Shown here piece after piece: positions 49,223 through 60,916 of a stretch of 64,000 nucleotides of DNA (positions are counted from its first letter, which is position 1; each line of letters starts with the position of its first letter). The translations under genes were made by a program, and so were the position numbers. Location: the NCBI GenBank assembly GCA_032164295.1, contig JAJHTX010000003.1, positions 434,001-498,000 on the forward strand. Reading direction: 5' to 3'. Origin of the DNA: Inonotus obliquus (taxonomy: Eukaryota; Basidiomycota; Agaricomycetes; Hymenochaetales; Hymenochaetaceae). The notes under the pieces were generated by a model. It was not told the DNA's origin. It did not search any database and saw only the letters and a program-made list of their open reading frames with translations.

Positions 49223-49550
49223 ATGGATGACAGAAGTAAAAGCGCGGCAAGGTCCAAGGTGAGTGATTGCCGATCAATTTGGAATTGGTGCGTGGGAAAT
49301 GGACTGTCATTAGCTTACATAAGTATAAACAGAACTCTTCTTGCTCTTGCAGCCCACGTCGTCCAAGTTTGGATGCCGAGTAATGGCACTGGAGAAGATG
49401 TCAATCTCAGAGGACTCTGCATTCTACTTCTAGTACGCGAGGCAGCCCTTTGTATATCGCGTACTACTAACTATCTCTGGCCATCCTGTAGCTCCTTCAA
49501 GAGCGTAGGTGCATCCCGCTTTGAAATGGGAGAGTTGACAGTACAACTAC

Positions 49551-51540
49551 ATGTACTTTCTCGCCCACGATCATATGGTGCTGGAGGATGTGCCAGTATG
49601 GTGGCGTATGCCAAACCGCGTGTCGATCGTGTCTTGGCATTGTCATCTGTCCAACTCGATCGCGTCTATTATACTTAAAAGGCGTCCTCCGTCTCCCCTT
49701 TCCCGCATATTAGGCTCTTTGAAGCGTTCACGTGCATGCTCAGCTGGCCGTGCTAGCATGTCGGTCTACATCCCAAGGATAAACATGACTTACTACAGTA
49801 CAACTCTGCAGGACATCTCGCTTGTCAGCACCGTCGCCTTAGGGGATCAACAGCGTGCGTCCACATCATCAAATTATTATACTTGTACTAACTGCCGTAG
49901 CCAGATATCGCACGAAATTTCGCGTTTGTCGCCGTCGGGTCTTACCTTTGGGAGATCGCTCAGTGTGTGGTGTTCGATGCTCAGCTATTCTGTTCTCTCT
50001 TTTTTCGCCTCTTAGTCGTCATTCGTGGCGCCTTCTGTTTCGAGGCAAGAAGACGACAGTGCAACCCTCCTGAGGGAAGTTTAGAAGAGGAACCCAATTC
50101 GGATTCACCGTTGCTTAGCATATCATTTCCCACGTTGAATACACTTGCTCAGCTCGCATATGTACTACTTCGTCTTTCCGCCATCCACGCGTTCCTTGCA
50201 TTACTCGTGGTTTTGAACTTGGACGAATATGACGATACCTGGTATGGAGAAACATCGGAAGCTCCTTTACTGGTCGGGTCGTTCGACTGCGATTCCGGCG
50301 ATACTATCAAATGCTATCTAATCCGTATAATGAAGATTGTTTCGTTGGTATGTAGGTGGCACATTGTAACGATTTTGTTCCCATTCTGATGTTTTGCAGG
50401 TCGCCCCATTGACAGCGTTCGCCCTGTCGAATTTACTTCTTATGTTACGCGCGTGAGTACTTGATTCCTTCCGGAGCTTTAACCTTGTAGTATTTACGAC
50501 AACATCCCCTCACGGAAATAGCGTATCAGTTTGGTATGCTCAGTTCTAATGCTGGAAAACGTCGTGAGTATACTAATCCGAGTTATTTCTAGGAAGGCAG
50601 GAGATTACGATAGGCCAACGTCAACTTCGTATCCCTCCAACCCCCGAATGTCTCCGTTGACGACTCACGATGAGCCTCGACATAACATTCGGTTTCGTCA
50701 AACGTATTGTAACGGCCGTAATTTGGTGATGCTCTGCTTATTTGCGTTGCTAAACGCTGTCCAGTATGTTTTAATCGCAATAATGGGGGCTTTGAAATCC
50801 AGAAGCACCCTCGACGTCGGTGAAGATTCACAGCAATGGAAGCTTGTCATCGGAGCTTTCACGTATTGTAAGTCCGCGTGCTTCCGGTGGCTCCGGTGCT
50901 GACGTGATTTCCTTATGTAGTTGCATTCCTTGATTTGCTGGCAGTTTCCATTACCTTGATTGGTATTCTTCGTTGGCGGAACTCAAAATTGCCGCGAGAA
51001 AATCCCGGAAGAGGGACCGTCAGGGACCACCCCGAGGGGCACCGATCATCATGTATGCCTGTCTTTCGACGTTCGTGCGGACATCTGGCGGGAGGTGAAT
51101 GCTCCAGCGAATGTGAAGTATCTTCATTCGGAACACTGTCCAACATTTCCTTCGCACCAAAGAGCGCTTCGTGTGATTCTGGAAGTGCAGGGAACTTTTC
51201 GGCGATAGCTACAGAAGGCGATGAGGGGATCTTCTCAAGGTCTTTGATATCCCTTTCCGAACCTGAATATCTGTACGGTGGGATTGGAAAATGTAGAGAC
51301 AGTGCAGAGGGAGGGAGGAGAAAAGAGGGCAGTTGTACTGAGAGGGGAGAGGACGTGGCAAGTCAAGGAACTAGGGAATGGATTGGAATTCGGAGTCGAG
51401 AGAACTGGAACGATACTGAATCCAGGTCATTGTCGACGTCGGCCGATCTGGGTGTGTTGTGTGCACGTCAGGGACTTCTGTGGGTCTCGACTTCCGTTCT
51501 AGCGAAAATCGGTGTTCTTGTGAGTGTTCTTTCGCGTTAG
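49551..51540 (+). CDS. Probable multi-pass membrane protein, structure unresolved
   Basis: Hydrophobic coding-like blocks occur in series. MYFLAHDHMVLEDVPVWWR (49,551) recalls the start of the basidiomycete DUF6533-type membrane proteins. Then come LAQLAYVLLRLSAIHAFLAL (50,140), VAPLTAFALSNLLLMLRA (50,401), LFALLNAVQYVLIAIMGAL (50,730) and FLDLLAVSITLIGILRW (50,925), followed by a hydrophilic Ser/Gly-rich tail to 51,540. Short GT-AG introns fit between several blocks but I could not build one continuous model. It may be one gene, two genes, or a damaged gene. The upstream frame from 49,223 could be part of it. Confidence 0.4.
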
Positions 51541-51640
51541 ACTCCGCGTTCTTGTACTCGCTGGCCTGCTGTTTCTACAATCGGGGGTCCGTCACTAGTT
51601 GATGTGAGCATTTGAGCTGACAGTTTCACAGTTATGCGTC

Positions 51641-52460
51641 ATGTGCGACCATTCGTGTGGGTATTTAAAATGCTCATGGTTTCGGGAGATCTCGCTTAAT
51701 CCCCAGTTCGTATTTACAGGTTGTAGTGAACCAGGGACGAAACTTGAACTTGTAAGTCCCTGTCAGAATGTCGTGACGAAAGTTTCAATTGGGACTCACC
51801 ATTTGTCTTGCAGCAGCTTGTATACTTATTTGCGCCTGCGTGTGAGTGTTCATTATCACTGTCCAATGCAAACCCACGGAACGAAACTCGTTGACGATTG
51901 TATTGTTACCTCCTTTGGAGATTAGTGGCTATTATGTAAGTATCTTCACGGCATCAGCTGTGACAAAGCTCACTAATCAACGAACGAATAGCACAATTTC
52001 ATCGGGACGCTTGTTCCAGCTCATAACGCAAGCTTCTTCGATCGGGGATGGGTACATGGAATGGTAGGCTATTTCCTCCTTCGGTTCGGGAATGTTCTCG
52101 TTTTCTGACAAGCAGATCCTCGCTGTCAATTTCAATAGGGATCCACCTGCACATTGGCCTTCTACGACGTCACTCATGGCGGACATCGGCATTACCACGC
52201 TGCCGAGTTCTGACGATCCGGCACAACAGTCTGCGCTACCATACCCATACCAAGCGGCACTGACCACTCGCGTACGCATTGCGTCGTTACCGTCCTATGT
52301 CGAGCGCAAGCTGTATGCCCGCCGTGTGAGACATGAGGTGGAAGCTGCAGCGGGCGGTGCGGTAAGGACGATTGGCGGATCTGCCATCCTCCCTCCTCCG
52401 GCATTGATGCAACCACGAGTGAAGAGGACGAAGAATATTATAAGGCAAAGTCCAAAGTAG
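51641..52460 (+). CDS. 3' part of a possible second unresolved gene
   Basis: The best-supported exon is about 52,092-52,460, a hydrophilic Pro/Ala/Arg-rich tail (YQAALTTRVRIASLPSYVER, ending NIIRQSPK). Upstream pieces (LTIVLLPPLEISGYY near 51,895; SSGRLFQLITQASS near 51,995) are separated by plausible introns. It could be the C-terminus of the preceding membrane protein. No family recognised. Confidence 0.3.
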
Positions 52461-52908
52461 TCGTTTGACACAGGATGCATGTGAAAAAACAAAGCCTTTT
52501 TGGATAGAGCCGAGAATGGCGGTTGGGATTTGCATCAAAGCAATCCTGAAGTCCAAGCACTGACCTCAACGCTCCTCACCGTTGTATGTACTATAGTTTC
52601 ACCGTGCTTTAACGTACTTTTCTGGAAATACCTTTCCGAGCTTAGATTACACAACATGAGATATAATACAATCTTGTAAAACGTCGAGCTGAGATCTAGA
52701 GATTGGTGACGTCGCCTTCATAGATTCATCAAAGATTCACTTTGCCTTGATCGTCACCATGTCAGCATGATCGACATTACACCATGATCAGCACGCCAAG
52801 CCAGAAAAGGAAATCGCACAGCTCTTCATTCAAATACATCTATACATCAAACTACAACAAATTCATAATTCTTCGTGAACACACATGCCTGACAGAACTT
52901 AACGCAAC

Positions 52909-54550
52909 TCAGAAGCGACGTCCAGCGTTCGTGAGACGGTCAACTGAACCAGCATTCGTCAGTTTGTCGACAGAACCAGCATTCGTCAACGCGTCGACGG
53001 AACCGGCATTGGTCAGCGCGTCAACCGAGTCCGCACGTCGAGCCTTCGCATTCGTCAGTTGGTCAACAGACCCGGCGTTCGTCAATGCATCGACGGAGCC
53101 GGCGTTGGTCAGCTTGTCAACAGAACCGGCATTCGTAAGAAGGTCAACCGAGTCGGCCCGGCGGAAACGAGCATTCGTCAGTTGGTCAACCGAGCCGGCA
53201 TTTGTCAACGCGTCGACAGAACCAGCGTTCGTCAAAGCGTCAACCGACCCTGCATTGGTGAGACGGTCAACTGAACCTGCATTGGTGAGTTGATCAACCG
53301 AATCTGCACGGCGCAGCTTCGCATTCGTCAATTGGTCGACAGAACCCGCGTTCGTCAGCTTGTCAACTGAGCCGGCATTTGTGAGCAGGTCGACCGAGTC
53401 AGCCCGGCGGAATCTGGCATTCGTCAGTTGGTCAACTGATCCAGCGTTCGTCAATGCGTCAACGGAGCCGGCGTTGGTCAGCTTGTCAACGGAACCAGCA
53501 TTCGTAAGAAGGTCAACCGAGTCGGCCCGGCGGAAACGAGCATTCGTCAGTTGGTCAACCGAGCCGGCATTTGTCAATGCGTCGACAGAACCAGCGTTCG
53601 TCAGTGCGTCAACCGAGCCTGCATTGGTGAGTCGGTCGACTGAACCCGCATTGGTGAGTTGATCAACTGAGTCTGCACGACGCAGCTTCGCATTCGTCAG
53701 CTGGTCGACCGAACCAGCGTTCGTCAAAGCGTCGACGGAGCCGGCGTTGGTCAGCGCGTCAACAGAACCGGCATTGGTCAGCGCGTCAACCGAGTCGGCC
53801 CGGCGAAATCTCGCATTCGTCAGTTGGTCAACCGAGCCGGAGTTGGTCAACTGGTCAACGGATCCGGCGTTGGTCAACCGGTCAACCGAACCTGCATTCG
53901 TGAGTGCATCAACAGAGTCGCTTCTCTATATGGTAGGAGAAACTATTCAGTCACATTCAGATCTCTAATTGAGAGGTGGGAGTATACCTTTGCATTTGTT
54001 AGCTGGTCGACAGAGCCAGCATTCGTGAGCCGATCAACGGACCCAGAATTCGTCAATTGGTCAACGGACCCGGCATTGGTGAGAGCATCAACACCAGAGT
54101 TCGTCAGCTCATCGACAGAGCCAGACCTCTGAAGTATGCCAAACGCATTAGTCTCACACCCTTGCTTGTATTACCAAGACAAACCTTTGCATTCGTGAGT
54201 TGATCAACGGAACCCGCGTTGGTCAGAGCATCAACGGAGCCTGCGTTAGTGAGGCGGTCAACGGAGCCAGCATTCGTAAGCTGGTCAACCGAGCCACTTC
54301 GACGGAACCTGGCGTTCGTGAGTTGGTCGACCGAACCCGCGTTAGTCAATGCGTCAACGCTGCCCGCATTCGTGAGCGCATCGACCGAACCAGCATTCGT
54401 CAACTGGTCCACACCCTGTGTGCGAGTCATTCGTCAGTAACTACAACGGGAACTACACTTAACATGAAGGGCACGAACCTGAGCAGGGGCGGCCATCGCG
54501 GTTGACGCGAAGACAAGAGCGGAGGCAACAAAGATGGCGTTGAACTTCAT
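52909..54550 (-). CDS. Secreted repeat precursor of GSVDxLTNA units (left copy)
   Basis: Four exons (54,550-54,479, 54,415-54,185, 54,128-53,988, 53,925-52,909) give 486 aa. All are in phase 0 and each is a multiple of three. Exon 1 is a signal peptide, MKFNAIFVASALVFASTAMA, plus APAQ. The rest is about 46 copies of a nine-residue unit, G/D-S-V-D-x-L-T-N-A, with x mainly Q, A, R, K or L. Groups of three to five units are separated by RFRR, KLRR or KARR. Two Lys-Arg sites are created only by splicing (exon ends ...NAK, next begins RS). It ends GRRF. The dibasic sites suggest Kex2 cleavage to 30-50 residue repeat peptides. Each could be a ribosomal peptide core or a structural/surface peptide. 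The UstYa gene at 56,217 is its divergent neighbour. There are no Tyr or Trp and almost no other aromatic residues, unlike known dikaritins. Confidence 0.88.
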
Positions 54551-56216
54551 GGTGGACAAGTTAGAATGACTATGTGTAGAGCGCTCTGCTGGCTTTCTGA
54601 GGAGTCGCTGGGGTACTCAAGCAGAATTTATAGCAGAGACTTTTCGTGCGTCCTTTCTTGCATTTTCGAACATAATCCTTGGTGTATGGTGGAGATGCCG
54701 TTTGTGGTTGCAGTATTGTTTTCCTCCTTTCTCCGCCGATTGGATCGTTTGGAAAAACATTAGAACGGCGGGAAGAACCAGATATCTTCAAGGAGCTTGC
54801 ATAGCAGAGTAGCTCAGAAGAACTTCTATAGGATGCGAGTAGCCAGCCCTTCTGTGAGCATAAGGTGATGTGAGCACCCCATTCAATATGTGGAGAGCGC
54901 ATAGGGTATTTCCGGTAACATCTTGCGCATAACAAAACGCAAACAACTAATAGAAGAACTTCCGCTATTATTAGACCCCGAGACCTAGAACATACTGGTA
55001 ATCAGGGTCGCGCGGAAGGCAGCAGACTGCGGCAGGAAGCGCTTGCACCTTCGCTTTTATCGAAAGCGTCATATTCAAGGTCATTCGCTACGCGTTCAAA
55101 TGACAGGATGCAGTATGACGAGCATTTCATCCCAGTCCCTTGATGCGCCGAGCGAGTATAGCAGATGCTGAGGACCGAAAGAGCCGATAGCATCAAAGAT
55201 TGGCTACATCACGAAGCGCATCGGCACCTTTGACGATCGGAATGCGCAATGGGCCATCATCTTCCATGTCCTCTTTTCCTCGGAGATATGATGGGCTGAT
55301 GAGGAAATAGACGATCGAGTTGAAAGACCCGCCGAGTCTGACCTCTCACATAGAGAAACTTCCATGCACCTGGTGGCCAACCGCGTGGGACGTGCTCCAC
55401 ATGTATTTGCACACCGCCTGTATACAGTGGTCTGAGTCTGGGAAGCGCCGTGGAGTTTTGCAGTACTTTTGTTGAGATCATGAGTGGGGTTCACCTTAAT
55501 TCGTTAAATTCTATCATTCACCACATCCTACAAAGACCCATGCGGTCGACAACATTTCACGTCTTCTCGTTATCAGGGCCTTTCTTCTACCAGGTGCTTG
55601 AGAGCGAGGCCGATGTTTCGCTTCCAGAGAAAAGAGATGGCGAGCAGCTGGTGTGAAGAAATAGAGAGAGGGGGCAATAGTGACATCAGAGTCAGATACA
55701 CTTCACTCGATTATGTAATGGCTCACGATCACTTGACACTCTGCTGGCAGTTAATTATTAATAATATTAAATTAAAGCACCCACAACATTCAGTCCCGTT
55801 TATGTGATTTAGAATTTGGCGACCATGATTGATGAGAAGGCTTCCCAGGTGCGAGTTTCTTTCTCTGCTATCCACGTAGAGTGCTTTCTCCGCTTGGACC
55901 GGGTTTCCCTTGCTTTCGAAAGTCGTAGCGGTGATATCTCGCTTGCTTTAGGAAATAGGGAGCAAACTTCCTTGACATGCAAATTCTATAAGGCCTTCCA
56001 AAAGATGTCATCTTAGCATGGTGGTTGTGCAGAAGCAGCTTGGACTCCTATCGCGGAACATAACTTATCCTACAACCGAGTTTATGAACAAACGGGCAGT
56101 AGACGGACTTCTCAGCTTGCATCCTGAACTCTGAGATTCTAAAACTTGCTCACAGTCCCACATACTACAAGTGCCCCCACAAGTATCACTCTCAGTGACT
56201 GCAAAACATCTGCACC
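54551..56216. promoter_or_regulatory. Bidirectional intergenic region, left copy
   Basis: 1.67 kb between the start codons of the precursor (minus) and UstYa (plus), so both promoters lie here. About 220 bp next to the precursor ATG and about 300 bp next to the UstYa ATG resemble the right-hand copy with many substitutions. A TATAAATT motif lies upstream of the precursor at about 54,627-54,634 (minus strand). The centre (about 54,800-55,700) shows no recognisable gene. Confidence 0.5.
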
Positions 56217-57207
56217 ATGGGAAATCACGAAGATGTCGACTACCGCCCGCTCATGTCGGGAAGCGATGAGGGAATCGACGAGGTCGAAGCCCTGCGACCT
56301 CGCTGGAGCCGGACGCTGACCAGCTCGCCGTGGCGTCGCCGCGCATTGATTGCAATTTTCGTCTTCCAGACGCTCCTCAACGTCATCCTCGTCGGTTCCG
56401 GTCTGTATCTGTACTCACGCAGGGGGCCGTCGAACCCGATCTTCCCTCAACTCACCTATTGTGAGCATCGTATCAGAGTGTCCATACTGTGTTCCGTGCT
56501 GACCAGCGAAATACTCGAACAGCACCAGCACAGGACGTGATCTCGTTCAAGGTCCATGAGTTCTACGAGGGATTTGGAGAGAACATCACCATATACCAGA
56601 AAGATCCCTCCGATGAGGTCGACAAAGCATGGGAGGACCTCTACAGTTGTAGGTGCAGACACATTCTGTGTTCTTGTCCAGTGTTGCTCACGATGTGTCT
56701 CAGTTGGCATTTCAGAGATCCCCAGGAGGACGGCAGAGAAGCTGACCAACAAGACCTATCCGCTTGTCGGTTCCGGAGGAAACTACATCGTTGAGCTTGA
56801 TGTATTCCACCAGCTTCACTGCCTTGTTAGTACCTCTGGCCTGTTCCTTCCTTTATCAATGTCTCACCCGTCCCGTCGTGCAGAACACGTTGAGAATGGC
56901 GCTCTCTCCGGAATACTACATGAAGAAGGACCTGACGGACCTTGAGCGATCTTTCCTCGAGGCCCCTCATGCTCGTCACTGTCTCGATGCCATCCGTCAG
57001 TCCTTGACGTGCAATGCAGACATTTCCACGTACGTCTGGCACTGGGACCCAAGGGATGAGATGGTCAAGCCGACAGGCAACGTCGTCCACACGTGCAAGG
57101 ATTACGACAGGATTGTCCAATGGGCGAGAGAGCACCATCTCCACTCGCCATTCGATAACAAGATATACGTTGAGGACGACCTCGAGGTTCCTATCATCTA
57201 TGCGTAG
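56217..57207 (+). CDS. UstYa-like (DUF3328) oxidase, left copy
   Basis: Exons 56,217-56,460, 56,523-56,648, 56,704-56,825 and 56,884-57,207 give 271 aa. A cytosolic N-terminus (MGNHEDVDYRPLMSGSDEG) precedes a membrane helix at about 43-66. Then come YSPAQDVISFKVHEFYEGFG, YSFGISEIP, and both family motifs in standard form, FHQLHC (159-163) and HARHC (193-197), with LDAIRQSLTCNADISTYVW after. The C-terminus is TCKDYDRIVQWAREHH. Intron 1 was placed to keep TYSPAQDV in frame. UstYa proteins are copper-type oxidases of dikaritin biosynthesis by family knowledge. Pairing with the GSVD-repeat precursor suggests that peptide as substrate (inference). Confidence 0.92.
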
Positions 57208-57570
57208 GACTTAACTGACGATTTTGGTGCCCTTAGTATTTTTAGTGGAAGTTTGTAGATAATTGGAAAGCGTGTTTCTGTTCAACGAATCTTGTACTTA
57301 TAGGCTACACAAAGACACAAAGCAAGTTGTTGCACCTCTTTCTGTGTTGGCGGGTTTGAGATTTTCATCGAAAAATCTACCTCAATTTGTGGTCCGTGAA
57401 TCGAACATGTCTCCAGGCAGACAAAGAAACTCTGATAGTCGAGCTAAACGTACTTATACAACGTCGACTCATCTTCCGCTCCTCAAGTCCAGTTCTGTTT
57501 TCTTCTAAGTCATACAAAGATCTAACTAACATCAACTGGTAGTCACATTCTACATTTTTCTAGTGCCTCG
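57208..57570. other. Intergenic, convergent genes
   Basis: Between UstYa and threonyl-tRNA synthetase stops. No feature recognised. Confidence 0.4.
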
Positions 57571-60500
57571 TCAATCGAGCTTGTTCAGCAAACTCTTCGA
57601 CGCCTTAAGATGAAGAAGCTTGTCTGCGATGGTATCCAACGGTATCATAGCCCCTTGGTTCTTTGTGCCGGCGTCATCGCGGTTGCGTACGTTGACGGCA
57701 CGTTCCTTGAGTTCATTCTCTCCAACCACTGTAGGCGTTCTCAATTAACCTTCCTTATGCAAGACCTAAAGCAGCGTCCAAGACTCACCAAGAATGAAGT
57801 TGTATTGCGCAACTTCTCCATTTCGGATCTTCTTCGGAAGGGTATTATCCGAGTTATCCACATCGGTGAAGAGACCAAGATCCCACAGCTTTGATTGAAC
57901 TTCGCTAGCATACTCTTTCTATGGACCGTAATTTGCGATCAGACGTTCCAGAAAAATGATACATGACCTAGAAAGTAGAATGAACTCACATATGGCGCAG
58001 CCACCGGGATAACAAGAACTTGGCGTGGAGACAACCAGAAGGGCCTAACAGGTATTCGTTAAGATCATATGCTATACGTCGATCAGCTTGAAAAAGACAA
58101 ACCACTTTCCAGCGAAATGCTCCGTGGTGATCGCAATGAAGCGTTCCAAGCTGCCAAGGATGGCGCGATGGATCATAACAGGACGGGGCTTTTCAGCGTT
58201 CTCTTTATCCTCGGCCGACCGGTATCTTAGGTTGAAGCGTTCGGGAAGCTGGAAATCAAGCTGTATTGTTGCACATTGGAAGGATCGTTTGAGTGCATCG
58301 CGAATTGTAACATCAATTTTCGGGCCATAGAAAGCACCGTCTCCTGGATTAAGTTCCCACTTTCCAGGGTATTGTTTGTCAAGTGCCTCGTGCAATTGCT
58401 ACCACAGAAGTTAGATGGGACTCTTGACTATCTGACCTGTGACCGTACTTACCGCTTCAGCTTTATCCCACGTCTCGATAGAACCTAAGAATTTATCAGG
58501 TCGCGTGGATAGCACCAGGCTAAACTCGAAGCCGAAAAGTCCATAAGTGTGTTGCATGAAGTCAAAAAGAGCGTTGATCTCTTGAGAAATCTGACCGGAA
58601 ATAATCAAACTAAGGCAATTTGAAAGGCATGGAATGGTGTACCTGCGACTGCGTGCAGAAGACATGGGTATCATCTTGCATGAACCGTCTCACCCGAGTC
58701 AGGCCTGACAGTGCGCCGCTAGCCTCGTTTCGATGTACAATACCGAACTCTGCCATCCTGATTGGTAGTTCCTTGTAACTGCGGTCCCGAGAGTCAAAGA
58801 TGATACAATGGCCGGGACAATTCATAGGCTTGAGTGCCCATTTCTCCTTTTCGACATCGAGCGAGAACATATCGTCATTGTAGTTCTGCCAATGTCCCGA
58901 TTGCTCCCACAGCTTGATGTTATACATATTCGGAGATATCACTTCTTGGTAGCCACGCTTATAGTATTCTCCCTAAAGACACCCTTAAGCCTGTTGATTA
59001 AAGTACGGATTAGCCACAAGAACTCACTCTCATATGCTCCATAAGGGTGTTGTATATCCGTGTGCCGTGAGGAAGGAAGAATGCATTACCAGGGGAGATT
59101 TCGTTAAAGAAATATAACTCTTGTTCCTGAACGGAAGTCAATAATGTCGCGACGTAGTTTCTAAGAGCCGCTAACCTTGCCTATCTTTCGGTGGTCCCGC
59201 TTGGCCGCTTCAGCCAGAAAAGCCTTGTATTCGGCCATTTGCTTCTTGTCTGGGAACGAAATGCCGTACAATCGTTGCAATGAATCATTGTTCGCATCTC
59301 CGAGGAAAAAAGAGGACGAGTTCTAATATAGGGGTTAGAAGGTGTCGCTTCTCATCCCATTCTAAATTTACCGACCTTCGTGAGCATGAACGCCTTGATT
59401 CTACCGGTATGCGGGATGTGGGGACCGACGCACAGATCAATCATCGGGCCGCATCGATATACTGTTGTAGACGTGCCATCTGGTACCTTAGTCTCTATGA
59501 AGTACCTTTTGTACTTATTGTACTGTCGAGGGGCCGCATCAGCGTAAAGAGACTTCAAAATGTGATAAACGCACTCCAAACATCTCGAGTAACTTGTCTT
59601 TTGAGACTATCAAACGCTCAAATTTTTGACGATCTTTGATAACTACATCCGCCAACTTTTCCAGGACTGGATAGTCTGTGCTCAGAACAGGCCTGGGAAA
59701 GAAATACCTTCATATTTCCTCGATTGTCAGTGGATAAGCCTGCGCACCTGCCGGTATTAGCCATCTCATAGAAGAAGCCTTCTTCAGTGGGAGGGCCCAT
59801 GCAAAGATGGCAACCATAATGTCGTTCAGCAGCTTCGCCCAATACGTGCGCGGAAGAGTGCCAGAACACTTGCTTGCCTATAGATAATGTCGGACGATAA
59901 TTTGAAAATGGGGCCAGAAGTAGTACGGACCTTCGGGGTGCTCGAAGTCTAGCAACTCGAGCCTGCATGATTTTTCCAGGGGTCTCTCCAAGTCCCATAG
60001 CACATCGTCAACCTAAGACAGCATTCACGTTGATGAGCATGATAGGCGTCGAGTGGCGTACTTTGGCGATAATTAGTCTTTCCGGCATGCTTTTCGATAT
60101 CCCGCTTGCGATATCCATGGGGGTAGTCTCCCAGCTCTTTGCCTTCCGTCCAGAACCGTCAGGCAATGTAACTGTGATCTCTTCTCGAGGCTGCGCTGAA
60201 TGGACAGATAAGCATTCAAGAAGCGCGAGACGATACAGTTACCTACATTTCACAAACTCGTCGTATTCGGCTTTCAGTTGATCATATATCTTGAGTCTAT
60301 GTTCAATATACTCTGCAGGAGGTTGAAGCTGTAAGGCAGACAATTCAAACGTCAGTTCCGCCTGTGATGCGAAGATAGAAAGCGCGATACCTCTAAGGGG
60401 TGCTGAGAATCATTCTGAATCTTAGCTTTCTTATCTTTCGTCTTCTTCAACCCATTCGCCCCCACGCCGGCATGTTTGTTGTCGAGTGCGGGAAGATGAA

Positions 60501-60666
60501 CAGATTGAGCAGAGGACGAAACGGGATGGACGTCTGCCATGGTTTTCGCACAAGCAGAAGTATAACGACGAAAAGGGACGTAAGTGTGTGCGCTGCAAGC
60601 TGAGAGACCTGGTGGACGCTGGTGAAGGATCTGGGAGGGCAACAGTCGAGTCAACAACTTTACCAT
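57571..60666 (-). CDS. Threonyl-tRNA synthetase
   Basis: Many exons. From 60,540 the reading is [16 protein letters not shown] with a Lys-rich stretch and [20 protein letters not shown]. The TGS region follows, then the editing domain ([28 protein letters not shown]). The class II core has [40 protein letters not shown] and [12 protein letters not shown], then [18 protein letters not shown] and [14 protein letters not shown]. The anticodon-binding C-terminus has [34 protein letters not shown] and [14 protein letters not shown], with a stop at 57,571. An upstream in-frame ATG at 60,666 adds a 42-residue Arg/Ser-rich leader ([20 protein letters not shown]). This looks like a mitochondrial presequence, so one gene may serve both compartments through two starts. 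It is single-copy between the two mirrored UstYa genes. Confidence 0.93.
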
Positions 60667-60916
60667 GTCCCGCGTCGCGTGGAAAGGACCAGGAAGGAAA
60701 GAGACAGCTAAGCAGTTTTACGTAATACTCGTGCTCAAGACAAGTCACATTATTTGGTCATATTTGATTGTTCGGCAAAAACTTCAAAGAAAGGTTCATC
60801 CACCATGCTACTAAACTAATGTTACATGCACTCCGAAGTACTTTTCTCATGAAATCAACGGCTACAAGCTTCAACCTACACCGATAGCCATACTGGTTTG
60901 CGGATTCAGCGAAGAC

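Noticed and set aside
52784..53293. Long plus-strand open frames rich in STEPAFV repeats
   Set aside because: They are the reverse strand of the GSVDxLTNA coding repeat; the minus strand has the signal peptide, phase-0 exons and protease sites.
52909..53925. CRISPR-like regular spacing of short repeats
   Set aside because: The 27-bp period is the codon repeat of a protein. There are no unique spacers, and the organism is a fungus.
55204..55494. Minus-strand 96-codon frame between precursor and UstYa
   Set aside because: No recognisable family and no counterpart at the same place in the mirrored right arm.
57610..57894. Plus-strand 94-codon frame
   Set aside because: Antisense to the anticodon-binding domain of threonyl-tRNA synthetase, which reads well on the minus strand.
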